Assembly: GCA_965249785.1 (NCBI GenBank) | Contig: CBDFMU010000009.1 | Coordinates: forward strand, 62,001-126,000 | DNA length: 64,000 nt | Direction of reading: 5' to 3' | Origin: M3007 sp965249785 | Lineage (GTDB): Bacteria; Bacteroidota; Bacteroidia; Chitinophagales; Saprospiraceae | In this document: one piece after another, positions 1-9,510 of the stretch | Layout of the letters: every line of letters starts with the position of its first letter | How positions within the stretch are numbered: position 1 is the stretch's first letter | Notes under the pieces: model-generated | Told to the model about the DNA's origin: nothing | What the model saw: only the letters and a program-made list of their open reading frames with translations | The model's database searches: none | Translations under genes and position numbers: made by a program

Positions 1-1
1 G

Positions 2-2002
2 AACAGTTGTGGCAGCAGCGAGGCGATTTTGCCCGCTGCTACCGGCGCGCCCATCATATCTGGTCCATCGTGTTATCCGCTATCGGTAGCTTACACGGAT
101 CAGATTTTTCCGGGGGTGCCGCCCAGTTGTTCGCGTATTATGCGCAGCTGGAAAGTCATTGATTTTTGTATTAATAATCTCTACGGCGGTTCAGCTGGCA
201 TCTGGCAACATATTCAGGTGATAGATGTACGCGACCATGTCGGGCCGGTGCTCAGTGTACCCGCCGACGTGACGGTAGCCGCCAATCAATCGGGCTGCTC
301 GGCGCAGGTAAATCTCAGCAATGCTACGGCGACAGATTGCAGCAGCACCATCGTGATCAGTCACAACAGTGCTTATGCTACATCGGGCGCGAATGCGTCG
401 GGCATTTATCCGTTGGGAAATCATACGGTGACTTTCCAGGCGACCGATGGCTGTGGCAACGTGACGCAACAAACCATGCACATTACGGTGCAGGATGTAA
501 CTCCTCCCACTGCCTTATGTGCCAGCGGTATAGCGATTAATATAGGGCCGGATAGCTTAGCCGTCGTAAATGCTTCCTTACTAGGTGGCGGCAGCAGCGA
601 CCAGTGTTCGGGTAGCCTGAGTTTTTCTGTTTCGCCAGCGGCTTTTACTTGTCAACAAATTGGTTATCAAACCGTTACATTAACTGCAACCGATGTAGCG
701 GGTAATAGCGCGACTTGCCAAACGCTGGTAAATGTGCAGGATAGTAGCAGCAACTGCGGTGGAGAAACCCATAAAGTGGACGGCATCATTCGCACCCCCA
801 CTGGTCAGCGAGTCGCTGAAATATCCATGCGCCTGACAGGTAGCGGCTTCTCAGAAATAACTGACTGCGACAGTCTGGGACATTTTGCTTTCAACGATAT
901 ACCAACCGGCTCCTACCAACTAAAACCCGAAAACAACGCCAAATGGCTCAATGGCGTGACCACCTTCGATTTGCTGCTCATCTCCCGGCATATCCTTGGT
1001 CTGCAGCCGCTGAACTCGCCCTACAAACTGCTGGCCGCCGACGCTAATCATTCCGGCTCGATCACTGCGTTCGATATGATCCAGTTGCGCAAAGTCATTT
1101 TGGGCATTACAGATACCATTCCAGGCAGTACGTCGTGGCGTTTTATGCCCTCCGATTTTGTATTTACGGATACACTCAACCCATTTGTAAACGCGCCGCC
1201 AGAGTTTATTACGTTGAATGGTTTGCACAGTGATCAGCCTGACCGAAATTTTATCGGCATCAAAGTGGGTGACCTGAATGGCAATAGCAATGCCGCCGAT
1301 CCGCGCTCGGCCCAGGATACGGCCTGGGTGGAAATGCCAGATTTGCTGCTACACACCGGCGTATCGGTCGCGGTGCCGCTGCGAATGAAAAAGTGGTCGC
1401 AACTATCTGGTTTTCAATTTGAAATAGCCCTACAACCGGATTTGGTTGGGCTGGATTCCGTGGATATGCAAGCCCTGCGTTTGCTGAACAATAGCAATAT
1501 TTCCCGTCGGAATGACCATTCTCTGGCCATCAGTTGGGACGATGGCCAACAGCAGGCCAATGCTGACGATTCGGTGTTGCTGGTGCTGCATTTGTTACCA
1601 AAACAAACCGTCCCGTTGCATTCGGCCATACAACTGCAACGCGAACAGCTTGCGCCAGAATCCTATCCTGTGGAGGCAGAAATGATTGCGCCCCTGGGTC
1701 TGCGATTTGACTCAAAAGTAGCTTTGACCAAAGAAACGGCCTCCACTATGCAGGTGTTTCCCAACCCTTTTTCAGACTTTACTATGTTGAGTTTTGATTT
1801 GCCGGAGGCGGGAGAAGTGCACCTGTCGGTAACTGATGCGCGGGGCATTTCGGTTTTGTCGCGGCAGGGGAATTTTGCGGCGGGGCAGCAACAGTGGCGC
1901 ATCCAGGGGCAGGAATTGCCGGGTGCCGGTATTTATTACTGCCGATTGGTGTCCGCGACGCGCACGTTTTCTGCCAATGCCGGCTTGATTTTTGGGCAAT
2001 AA
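2..2002 (+). CDS. C-terminal part of a large T9SS-secreted surface protein (HYR, dockerin-like and cohesin-like regions)
   Basis: The frame is open from base 2, so the gene starts before the window; about 666 residues are visible. In order they show two HYR-like beta modules rich in paired cysteines (first ~240 residues), a carboxypeptidase-regulatory-like module, a dockerin-like calcium loop (DANHSGSITAFD), a cohesin-like beta region, and a type A T9SS sorting domain starting near FPNPFSDF and ending at the stop. Proteins of this kind cross the outer membrane through the type IX system, which removes or anchors the sorting domain. The function of the surface protein itself cannot be read from this fragment. 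The stop lies 28 bp before pbpC on the same strand. Confidence 0.85.
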   Translation, partial: NSCGSSEAILPAATGAPIISGPSCYPLSVAYTDQIFPGVPPSCSRIMRSWKVIDFCINNLYGGSAGIWQHIQVIDVRDHVGPVLSVPADVTVAANQSGCSAQVNLSNATATDCSSTIVISHNSAYATSGANASGIYPLGNHTVTFQATDGCGNVTQQTMHITVQDVTPPTALCASGIAINIGPDSLAVVNASLLGGGSSDQCSGSLSFSVSPAAFTCQQIGYQTVTLTATDVAGNSATCQTLVNVQDSSSNCGGETHKVDGIIRTPTGQRVAEISMRLTGSGFSEITDCDSLGHFAFNDIPTGSYQLKPENNAKWLNGVTTFDLLLISRHILGLQPLNSPYKLLAADANHSGSITAFDMIQLRKVILGITDTIPGSTSWRFMPSDFVFTDTLNPFVNAPPEFITLNGLHSDQPDRNFIGIKVGDLNGNSNAADPRSAQDTAWVEMPDLLLHTGVSVAVPLRMKKWSQLSGFQFEIALQPDLVGLDSVDMQALRLLNNSNISRRNDHSLAISWDDGQQQANADDSVLLVLHLLPKQTVPLHSAIQLQREQLAPESYPVEAEMIAPLGLRFDSKVALTKETASTMQVFPNPFSDFTMLSFDLPEAGEVHLSVTDARGISVLSRQGNFAAGQQQWRIQGQELPGAGIYYCRLVSATRTFSANAGLIFGQ

Positions 2003-2030
2003 AATTACATTTGCCCTCAAATAACCGGCG

Positions 2031-4469
2031 GTGCGACGTTTTCTATTGGTGAGCTTTGAAAGAATGAAAAGTCTGGGTCGGCGAGCGGCACAGCGAATGT
2101 TGGCTTTTGCGCGCCGCAGACCCCGCAGCACGATTGTTGGAATCATTTTGCTGGGGTTATGGCTTTTTTGCTTGCCCCGGCCTTTGTTCGACAAACCGGT
2201 TTCCAAGGTAGTGGAAGATCGCCACGGGGAATTGCTGGGCGCGCGTATCGCTACCGATGGGCAGTGGCGTTTTCCTAAAACAGAGAAAATACCGGAAAAA
2301 TACGCCGACTGTTTGGTGGCTTTCGAGGACAAACGCTTCTGGTGGCATCCTGGCGTGGATCCTGCCGGAATGCTTCGTTCGCTCATCCAGAACATTCGCG
2401 GAGGCCGGGTGATCAGTGGAGGCAGCACCATCACGATGCAGGTCATTCGCATGGCGCGCGACAATCCGGGACGAACGATTTTGGAAAAAATGGTCGAAGT
2501 AGCGATGGCCACCCGACTGGAGTTGACTTATTCAAAGCGTTCTATTTTAGCCCTTTATGCTTCCAATGCTCCTTTCGGTGGCAATGTAGTAGGCCTCGAA
2601 GCCGCTTCCTGGCGCTACTACGGCAAACGCCCGGAACTGTTGACCTGGGCTGAATCAGCGACTTTGGCTGTGCTGCCCAACAGTCCCGCGCTTATTCACC
2701 CCGGGCGCAACCGCGACGCGCTACTCGCCAAGCGCAACCGGCTGCTGGAACGCCTACGCGATCTAGGCAAATTTACCGCCTCCGAATGTGACTTGGCGGC
2801 TTCCGAACCGCTGCCCGATGATCCGCTGCCCTTGCCGCAGTTGGCTCCCCATCTGCTCGACCGGCTGGTGGGGAACGATGATGGACGGACGAACCGTTTT
2901 CTGACCACGATTGATCGCGATTTGCAGCGGCGCGTCACGGATATTGTGATTCGTCGCCACGAGATTTATCAGGGCAATGATATTCACAACATGGCCGCTG
3001 TGGTGCTGGATGTGCAAAGCGGCGAGGTGCTGGCCTACGTGGGCAACGTGCCGGGAGCGGGCAAAGAGCATGGCGAAGCGGTGGATATTATCGCCGCGCC
3101 GCGCAGTACGGGGAGTATTTTGAAACCTTATCTCTATGCCCTGTCCCTGGAAAGTGGCGATATTTTACCCCGCAGTCTGCTCCATGATGTGCCCACACAA
3201 TTAGGCGAATATAAACCCGAAAATTTCTATCAATCTTACGACGGCGTGGTGCCAGCCAAAAGGGCATTGATTCGCTCGCTGAACGTGCCTTTCGTGCTGC
3301 TGCTCCAACAATACGGGCTGGAAAAATTTCATTTCAACCTCCGTCGCCTGGGTTTGAGCACGATCAATAAACCGCCGGAACACTACGGATTGTCGCTCAT
3401 TTTGGGTGGCGCAGAGGCTAATTTGCTCGATATTACGAATACTTACGCTTGTATGGCCCGCGAGCTGGGCAGTTTTTATGACCGCAATGGCCGCTACGAT
3501 GCCGGTGATTTTCGTCCGCCGACATTTTTACAACATCAACAACCGAGGACGCAAAGTCCGCGTACCACCACTGATCTGCTGAGTGCCGGGGCTATCTGGC
3601 ATACTTTCGAGGCCATGCGCGAGGTGGAGAGGCCCAACAGCGCGGGCGAGTGGGAACTGTTCCGCGCCGGACGGCCCATCGCCTGGAAAACGGGGACCAG
3701 TTACGGTTTTCGGGATGCCTGGGCGGCTGGCGTAACGCCACACTACGCCGTGGGCATTTGGGTAGGCAATGCCGATGGCGAAGGTCGCCCGGGGCTGGTG
3801 GGCGTGGAAATGGCGGCACCGGCTTTGTTCGAGATTTTTGCGCAGCTGCCGGGCAACGATGCCTGGTTTGATCCGCCGTATGACGATATGGTGCAAGCGG
3901 CGGTGTGTCGCCAGAGTGGTTTCCGGGCTGGTCAATATTGCGAAGCAGATACCGTATGGGTCCCTAAAAGCGGTTTAAAGGGCGTGGTTTGTCCTTATCA
4001 TCAGTTGCTGCACCTGGATGCGACCGGCCAATGGCAGGTGACCAGCGACTGCGAATCGCCCGCTACGATGCAGCACGTACCGTGGTTTGTACTACAGCCA
4101 CTCGAAGAGTTTTATTTCAAAAACAAGAACCCGGCTTACCTCACTCCGCCGCCTTTTCGGCCCGACTGTCTTGGCTCTCAAATGGCGCAGGGCCACTCGC
4201 CGATGCAATTGATTTATCCAAAACACCCGACCAAAATATATGTCCCGATAGACCTCAATGGCCAACTCAGCAGCACAATTTTCCAGGTGGCACACCGCAA
4301 TCCCGAGACGGAAATTTTCTGGCATCTGGATGGCACTTATCTGGGCAGCACCCGCACTTTTCATCAGATGGCCCTGCAACCCGCTGTTGGAAAACATCGC
4401 CTGGCTTTGGTAGATAAGGATGGCTATCGGCTGGAATTGCCGTTTGAGATTATTGGGAAAGGGAAATGA
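2031..4469 (+). CDS. pbpC: Penicillin-binding protein 1C (bifunctional peptidoglycan glycosyltransferase/transpeptidase)
   Basis: Class A PBP that polymerises lipid II and cross-links peptide stems in the periplasm. An N-terminal membrane anchor (about residues 36-50) is followed by a GT51 domain with EDKRFWWHPGVD and GGSTITMQ motifs. The transpeptidase domain has the three active-site motifs SILK (Ser362-Lys365), SLN (Ser416-Asn418) and KTGT (553-556). A C-terminal region of about 100 residues fits the PBP1C-specific C-terminal domain. The 812-aa length fits PBP1C. The first start is GTG at 2031; ATG at 2064 is an alternative that keeps the anchor. The alpha-2-macroglobulin gene often paired with pbpC is not adjacent here. 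Confidence 0.93.
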   Translation: MRRFLLVSFERMKSLGRRAAQRMLAFARRRPRSTIVGIILLGLWLFCLPRPLFDKPVSKVVEDRHGELLGARIATDGQWRFPKTEKIPEKYADCLVAFEDKRFWWHPGVDPAGMLRSLIQNIRGGRVISGGSTITMQVIRMARDNPGRTILEKMVEVAMATRLELTYSKRSILALYASNAPFGGNVVGLEAASWRYYGKRPELLTWAESATLAVLPNSPALIHPGRNRDALLAKRNRLLERLRDLGKFTASECDLAASEPLPDDPLPLPQLAPHLLDRLVGNDDGRTNRFLTTIDRDLQRRVTDIVIRRHEIYQGNDIHNMAAVVLDVQSGEVLAYVGNVPGAGKEHGEAVDIIAAPRSTGSILKPYLYALSLESGDILPRSLLHDVPTQLGEYKPENFYQSYDGVVPAKRALIRSLNVPFVLLLQQYGLEKFHFNLRRLGLSTINKPPEHYGLSLILGGAEANLLDITNTYACMARELGSFYDRNGRYDAGDFRPPTFLQHQQPRTQSPRTTTDLLSAGAIWHTFEAMREVERPNSAGEWELFRAGRPIAWKTGTSYGFRDAWAAGVTPHYAVGIWVGNADGEGRPGLVGVEMAAPALFEIFAQLPGNDAWFDPPYDDMVQAAVCRQSGFRAGQYCEADTVWVPKSGLKGVVCPYHQLLHLDATGQWQVTSDCESPATMQHVPWFVLQPLEEFYFKNKNPAYLTPPPFRPDCLGSQMAQGHSPMQLIYPKHPTKIYVPIDLNGQLSSTIFQVAHRNPETEIFWHLDGTYLGSTRTFHQMALQPAVGKHRLALVDKDGYRLELPFEIIGKGK

Positions 4470-4570
4470 AAGGGGCAAATAAAGCAAACATGAGTCATCC
4501 CAATAAGAACTGGGATGCCCGCCTGTCTCCTTTTGCCTATTCGTCCTTTGGCTCCTTGCCTGGTCTGCCT

Positions 4571-4614
4571 TTTTAAAAAGCCGAGCCACTTCCCTAGGTC
4601 AGGAAAGTGGCTCG
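4571..4614 (-). terminator. Rho-independent terminator, minus strand
   Basis: A 10-bp perfect stem (4582-4591 with 4605-4614) is followed, reading the minus strand, by GCTTTTT. It sits about 30 bp downstream of the small minus-strand ORF at 4646-4798, so it probably ends that transcript. The plus-strand side has no T run. Confidence 0.7.
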
Positions 4615-4645
4615 TGTTCGGTGGCAAATGGTCAGTTACTTGCTG

Positions 4646-4798
4646 TCATTCTTCCTCCTCCTCTGGTACGTCCCGCAGGCGATACTTTACCTTTTCTACG
4701 GGTTTGAGTTTTTTCTTTTTGTGGTCATGCGCCGCTTGAACACGGGTAGGTTCTTCGACACGACGCGGGTCTTTTTTGCTCTTTTCCCAATGTTTCAT
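4646..4798 (-). CDS. Small charged hypothetical protein (50 aa)
   Basis: Unrecognised. The ATG start at 4798 gives a 50-residue soluble protein very rich in Lys, Arg and Glu, with a KKKKLK stretch and a pentaglutamate end. No signal peptide or membrane segment is seen. Support for a real gene comes from a good minus-strand terminator just downstream (4571-4614) and a near-consensus -7 box, CACTTTTG, immediately upstream of the ATG. The opposite strand gives a hydrophobic ORF, as expected for the complement of Lys/Glu codons. A start further upstream (4855) is possible but adds a weaker leader. It could be a nucleic-acid-binding or ribosome-associated peptide, but that is a guess. Confidence 0.45.
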   Translation of the reverse strand: MKHWEKSKKDPRRVEEPTRVQAAHDHKKKKLKPVEKVKYRLRDVPEEEEE

Positions 4799-5178
4799 GG
4801 CAAAAGTGAAGGTTGTTTTCGCCCCTTGTTGCATTTCGGCAGAAAGGCATACCAAGAGAGTTTGTTAAAAAAATAGTGGACATATTATTTGGCAAAAACA
4901 ATCAGCTACCTACAAAACAGCATAATTTATTACCTAAACAAGTACAAAAATAACCTATCCCTCCCTTTTGTCAATAGGCCGTCATCAAATTTTTTTGTCC
5001 AATCTGCTTTGCGCCAACGCCAATTTTCGGGCGCGTTTCTCTGCGCTAATAAAAATACCCGGTATATAGTAGAGATAGTTCTGGAAGAGCGACAATCAAA
5101 ATGCAGGAATAGTGAATCAGGACAAATCGTGAAATTCAGCCAGCGCAATCTTCTCAATCCAGTGCATCTCGCTTTACT
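4799..5178. other. Intergenic region without a recognisable gene
   Basis: This A+T-rich stretch separates the divergent small ORF and the subtilase gene. Short open frames on both strands have no plausible start signals or protein-like composition. Apart from the flanking promoter candidates I see no structured element. Confidence 0.5.
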
Positions 5179-5211
5179 TTTGGCCGAATTGTAGTGTTGA
5201 CTTTATTTTTG
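5179..5211 (+). promoter_or_regulatory. Bacteroidota-type promoter for the subtilase gene
   Basis: TTTG at 5179-5182 and TATTTTTG (TAnnTTTG) at 5204-5211 are separated by 21 bp, matching the -33/-7 consensus known from Bacteroides. Transcription would start near 5218, about a dozen bases before the ATG at 5231. Confidence 0.55.
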
Positions 5212-5230
5212 ACCATTTGCCTGCCAGGAC

Positions 5231-8200
5231 ATGAAAAAAATTTATCCCTTATTATTGGTAGCTACTTGGCTACTGTCTTTTTCGGCCTTTGGCCAGCAAT
5301 CCTATGCCGTACAGTTTGCCTGGGGATCGGAGTATTTTCCGGCCAACTACGCCGAGGTGCGCCAGCATCCTACTGTAACGGCCAACGAAGTGGTGAACGG
5401 ACGTTTTGTCCGTTACCTTCAATGTACGCAACTGCCTACCGCCAAGGAGCGGGCGGTTTTGGAAACCGCCGGAGTGCAATTTATCACCTACGTCCATTTT
5501 GGTGCGTATCTGGTGAGTTTGCCACAAAATTTTGATTTTGCTTTACTGGAAAAGCTCCACGTGCGCAGCGTGATGCCAGTGCCGGGCAACTGGAAACTGG
5601 CTCGTTCGCTGCGCGAAAAACCCTACGGCAATTGGGCCGTGCACGGCGACAAAATAGACGTGAATCTGCAACTTTACCCGCATATTTCCATTGCACGCGG
5701 GGCTGAATTATGTCGCCAATATGGGTTGACTGTGCTGCTGGAAGGTCGCGAAAATGGCTTTTTGCAAGTGCAATTGCCGGAGACTAATCTGGCAGCCGTT
5801 GCTACCCTGCCGTTTGTGCAATATGTAGAACTAAAATCTGCGCCCGGACAGCCGGAAGATACGCGGGGCCGCACGCTGCACCGCTCCAATCTGCTGGATA
5901 GCGATCATAGCCTCGGCAAACATTACAACGGCGCGGGCGTGAACGTACTGGTGCGCGATGACGGCCAACTGGGTCCACACATTGATTTTCAGGGGCGTTT
6001 GCACAACCTTGCCCTGGGTTCGCCCGAATCCGGCACGCACGGCGATGGCGTGGGAGGTATTATTTGTGGCGCAGGTAATTTGGACCCCACTAAAAAGGGC
6101 ATGGCCGCTGGTGCCGACCTTTTCACCATAGATTATACGGCAGAATTTCAGGATCAAACCCTGCCCCTCCACCTGGATGAAAACGTAACCATCACCAACA
6201 CTTCCTACTCCAATGGCTGCAATACGGGCTACACGCTTGCTTCGCAAACTATTGACCAACAATTATTTGAACATTCAACTTTGATGCACGTGTTCTCCGC
6301 TGGCAATAACAACGGCGTAGAGGATTGCGGCTACGGAGCGGGCACGGAATGGGGCAATATTACGGGTGGTCACAAGATGGGCAAGAACGCCATCGCCACC
6401 GCCAACCTCGTCGCGGATGGTACACTGGACCCTAGTTCCAGTCGCGGCCCGGCCCACGATGGACGACTCAAACCCGATATTTCAGCGAATGGCACCGACC
6501 AAAACTCGACTAGCCCCAACAATGAATACCAGGTCTTTGGCGGCACTTCGGGTGCGGCACCGGGTATCGTCGGTTGTCTGGCGCAACTGACCCAGGCTTA
6601 CAAGGAAATGCACGGCGGTATATACCCGTCGGCGGCACTTTTGAAAGCTACTATACTCAACACAGCCAATGATTTAGGCAATGTCGGACCGGATTTCAAG
6701 TTCGGCTGGGGCCATATCAATGCCTACCGCGCCCTGCATTTATTGGAACAAAATCGTTGGCAGGAAGGGACTGCCGATCAAGGGAACAGCTTCACCCACA
6801 CGATCCAAATACCGGCAAATGTTAAATTGGCCAAAATAATGGTCTATTGGGCCGAGCCGCCCGCCGCCGAAAATGCCTCCAAGGCCCTGCTCAACGATTT
6901 GGATCTGACGGTAACAAACGCCGCAGGCATCATCAGCCAACCCTGGAAACTCGACCCGACCCCTAATCCCGCCATCCTCGATCTGCCCGCTGGCAAAGGT
7001 CGCGATTCGTTGAATAACGTGGAGCAAGTTGCACTGGACAATCCTGCCGCTGGCACGTACACCGTCACGGTCGCTGGTACGGAAGTACCCTTTGGTCCGC
7101 AAGCCTACGTCATCGTCTGGGAATTCTTGACGGACGACGTGACCCTCACTTATCCCGCTGGCGGAGAGGGTTTTGTGCCCGGCGAAACCGAGCGGTTGCA
7201 CTGGGATGCTTATGGCAACGCGGGTAATTTCACCCTGCGTTACTCCACCAATAATGGTGCTTCCTGGCTCCCTATTACGACCGTCACCGATCCAACTCAG
7301 CGATTGTACGACTGGACAGTGCCTAGCACAGTGAGCGGCCAGGTGCGAGTGCAAATCGCCCGTGGCAATCAGAGTGACACCACGGATTTTCCATTGACTA
7401 TTGCCAGAATACCGCAAAATGTGGAAATTCAAAAGGTGTGTCCGGACTCCATTACGGTCAGCTGGACAAAACTTGATAACGATACGCTTTCTTATGGCGT
7501 GTACTTGCTGGGGCAGAAATACATGGAGTTGCGCGGAGTATCTACGACCAATTCTTACAGTTTTCCCATCCAGAGTGCAGGAGATGCCCAATGGGTAGCC
7601 GTGCGCACCAGCGACAATAATGGCCTGGCCGGGCGACGTTCGGAGGCCATTTTCTGGCCCGGTGAACTAAAAAATTGCCCACAGAGTAATGACCTAGGGG
7701 TCCGCGAATTGATCGCGCCCACTGGGGAAACCATCATCGCTTGCGGCCCAAGCAGTCAAAATATAACCGTACGTCTGGTGAATGAAGGCATGGAGCCGGT
7801 CATTGGGGCCACGTTGTATTATCAATTGAACAATAACCTGCCAGTAAGTGAGGCAGTGGATACCATTTTGCCCGGTGCCACGCTGTTTTTCACCTTCCAA
7901 ACGCCTGCTGAAATTACGACGAGTGGTCCCACCAATCTCCGCGTCTGGGCGAATTATCCGGCAGACCAGGTCTTTTTCAACGATACGCTGTCGATCCCAT
8001 TCCAGGCCACAATAGGCAGTACAACCGGCTATTTTGTGGAAGATTTTGATGAACCGACGTTTCCGCCCGCAAACTGGACGCTGGGAAATCCCGACCATAG
8101 CACGACCTGGACGCATACGGTAGATGATGTAACGGGTTCGGATGGGCAGCCAACTCGGGCGGTTTTTCTCAACTGTTATGGTTATCAGGATCGCGGGCAA

Positions 8201-9310
8201 GAGGACTACCTTTATTTGCCACCGGTTGATTTAAGTAGTATTGCCAATCCGGCGATTATTTTTGATCTTGCTCACCCCAGTTACAGTGCTAACTATGCCG
8301 ATGCGTTGTCGGTGCAGGTCTTTCAAAACTGTGATCTGAACAGCGAACCGATCACCATTTGGCATAAAGCCGACCCGGAACTGGCCACTTTAGACCCGCT
8401 AACCAGCTCTTTTTTCCCTACTAATGCTGAAGACTGGCGAACCGAAGTCGTGTCGCTCGAACAATTTGCCGGCCAATCCGTGGTAATTCGCCTGACTTCT
8501 ACCAATGATTACGGAAACAATATTTTTCTGGACAACGTGGGCGTGGTGGAGTACAATTTGACGCTCCCCAATGCCAATTTTATCGCTTCCGCCGATAGCA
8601 TTTGCCGGGCCGACACAGTGCTGCTGGCAGCAATAGATACTACCAATGCCAGTTATCAATGGGCCTTTGGTACCAGTGCTATACCCGCCAGCGCGACTGG
8701 CCCTGGCCCTCACCTAGTAAAATATCTTACGCCGGGCCTCAAAACGGTGCGCCTGATTGTTCAAAATAATTTTGGTAAAGACACGACTACGCAAACGCTG
8801 ACGGTATTGAGCCTTCCAGTAGCAAACTTTACGGCTGCATCAGCAGACCTGACGGTAACCTTTTCCAATACCAGCCTCAATGCAGTCAGTTATCTCTGGA
8901 ACTTCGGTGACGGCGCGACCAGCACCGACCCCAATCCGGTGCATACCTACGCCGCGCCGGGTGCTTACACCGTCACCTTATCGGCGACTAATCTATGTAC
9001 TACTTTGACTAAAACGCTGTCGTTCACCTTTACTTCCGGGGTACAGGATTTGAGTGACCAGATCGGCGTACGGCTGCTGCCCAATCCAACGGCGGGTGAT
9101 TTCCAGGTGGAAGTACAAAGCCATGTGGCAGCCGATTTGCGTCTGCGCCTACTCGATGCGCAGGGACGTCTGGTAAAAACGACGGATATGGCGATCAAAC
9201 CGGGGCTGACTACGGTGCCGTTTGTGCAATTGCAATTAGCCAAAGGCGTGTACCAACTTACCATTCAAAGCGATGCCGGCCTGCGGACTTTGCCGGTGGT
9301 GGTGCAGTAG
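5231..9310 (+). CDS. Secreted S8 (subtilisin-like) serine protease with PKD and T9SS sorting domains
   Basis: A 1,359-aa secreted peptidase. The N-terminus is a clean signal peptide ending around SAFGQ. A prodomain-like region precedes the S8 catalytic core, whose triad can be assigned as Asp243 (RDDG), His270 (THGDG) and Ser440 (GGTSGAAPG). Beta-rich modules follow, including a jelly-roll/MAM-like region starting near GYFVEDFDEPTF, then a PKD domain (SYLWNFGDG) and a type A T9SS sorting domain (LLPNPTAGDF) over the last ~80 residues. It is probably an exported or surface-bound protease for protein degradation. It has its own upstream promoter and a downstream terminator, so it is monocistronic. 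Confidence 0.92.
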   Translation: MKKIYPLLLVATWLLSFSAFGQQSYAVQFAWGSEYFPANYAEVRQHPTVTANEVVNGRFVRYLQCTQLPTAKERAVLETAGVQFITYVHFGAYLVSLPQNFDFALLEKLHVRSVMPVPGNWKLARSLREKPYGNWAVHGDKIDVNLQLYPHISIARGAELCRQYGLTVLLEGRENGFLQVQLPETNLAAVATLPFVQYVELKSAPGQPEDTRGRTLHRSNLLDSDHSLGKHYNGAGVNVLVRDDGQLGPHIDFQGRLHNLALGSPESGTHGDGVGGIICGAGNLDPTKKGMAAGADLFTIDYTAEFQDQTLPLHLDENVTITNTSYSNGCNTGYTLASQTIDQQLFEHSTLMHVFSAGNNNGVEDCGYGAGTEWGNITGGHKMGKNAIATANLVADGTLDPSSSRGPAHDGRLKPDISANGTDQNSTSPNNEYQVFGGTSGAAPGIVGCLAQLTQAYKEMHGGIYPSAALLKATILNTANDLGNVGPDFKFGWGHINAYRALHLLEQNRWQEGTADQGNSFTHTIQIPANVKLAKIMVYWAEPPAAENASKALLNDLDLTVTNAAGIISQPWKLDPTPNPAILDLPAGKGRDSLNNVEQVALDNPAAGTYTVTVAGTEVPFGPQAYVIVWEFLTDDVTLTYPAGGEGFVPGETERLHWDAYGNAGNFTLRYSTNNGASWLPITTVTDPTQRLYDWTVPSTVSGQVRVQIARGNQSDTTDFPLTIARIPQNVEIQKVCPDSITVSWTKLDNDTLSYGVYLLGQKYMELRGVSTTNSYSFPIQSAGDAQWVAVRTSDNNGLAGRRSEAIFWPGELKNCPQSNDLGVRELIAPTGETIIACGPSSQNITVRLVNEGMEPVIGATLYYQLNNNLPVSEAVDTILPGATLFFTFQTPAEITTSGPTNLRVWANYPADQVFFNDTLSIPFQATIGSTTGYFVEDFDEPTFPPANWTLGNPDHSTTWTHTVDDVTGSDGQPTRAVFLNCYGYQDRGQEDYLYLPPVDLSSIANPAIIFDLAHPSYSANYADALSVQVFQNCDLNSEPITIWHKADPELATLDPLTSSFFPTNAEDWRTEVVSLEQFAGQSVVIRLTSTNDYGNNIFLDNVGVVEYNLTLPNANFIASADSICRADTVLLAAIDTTNASYQWAFGTSAIPASATGPGPHLVKYLTPGLKTVRLIVQNNFGKDTTTQTLTVLSLPVANFTAASADLTVTFSNTSLNAVSYLWNFGDGATSTDPNPVHTYAAPGAYTVTLSATNLCTTLTKTLSFTFTSGVQDLSDQIGVRLLPNPTAGDFQVEVQSHVAADLRLRLLDAQGRLVKTTDMAIKPGLTTVPFVQLQLAKGVYQLTIQSDAGLRTLPVVVQ

Positions 9311-9360
9311 AAAGGAGTGAGAAAGTGAAAAGGGTGAGAGAAAAGTGAGAATTTGACCAT

Positions 9361-9396
9361 CGCCCCGGTATCCAGATGGATGCCGGGGCGATTTTT
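9361..9396 (+). terminator. Rho-independent terminator of the subtilase gene
   Basis: A 13-bp stem with one G-T pair and an AGAT loop (9361-9390) is followed by ATTTTTATT. It lies 50 bp after the subtilase stop codon. Confidence 0.85.
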
Positions 9397-9510
9397 ATTG
9401 AAAATCAGGCATTAATGCGAATCATGGGTTAAAAATGGGTTCTGATTTTCAGATGGTTAGTGACCAGACCTGCCAGGTTTTTGAAACCTTGCCCTATTTG
9501 CTATTTTGCC

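Noticed and set aside
4889..5194. 101-codon plus-strand ORF upstream of the subtilase gene
   Set aside because: A+T-driven frame without start signals; it overlaps the promoter region of the subtilase.
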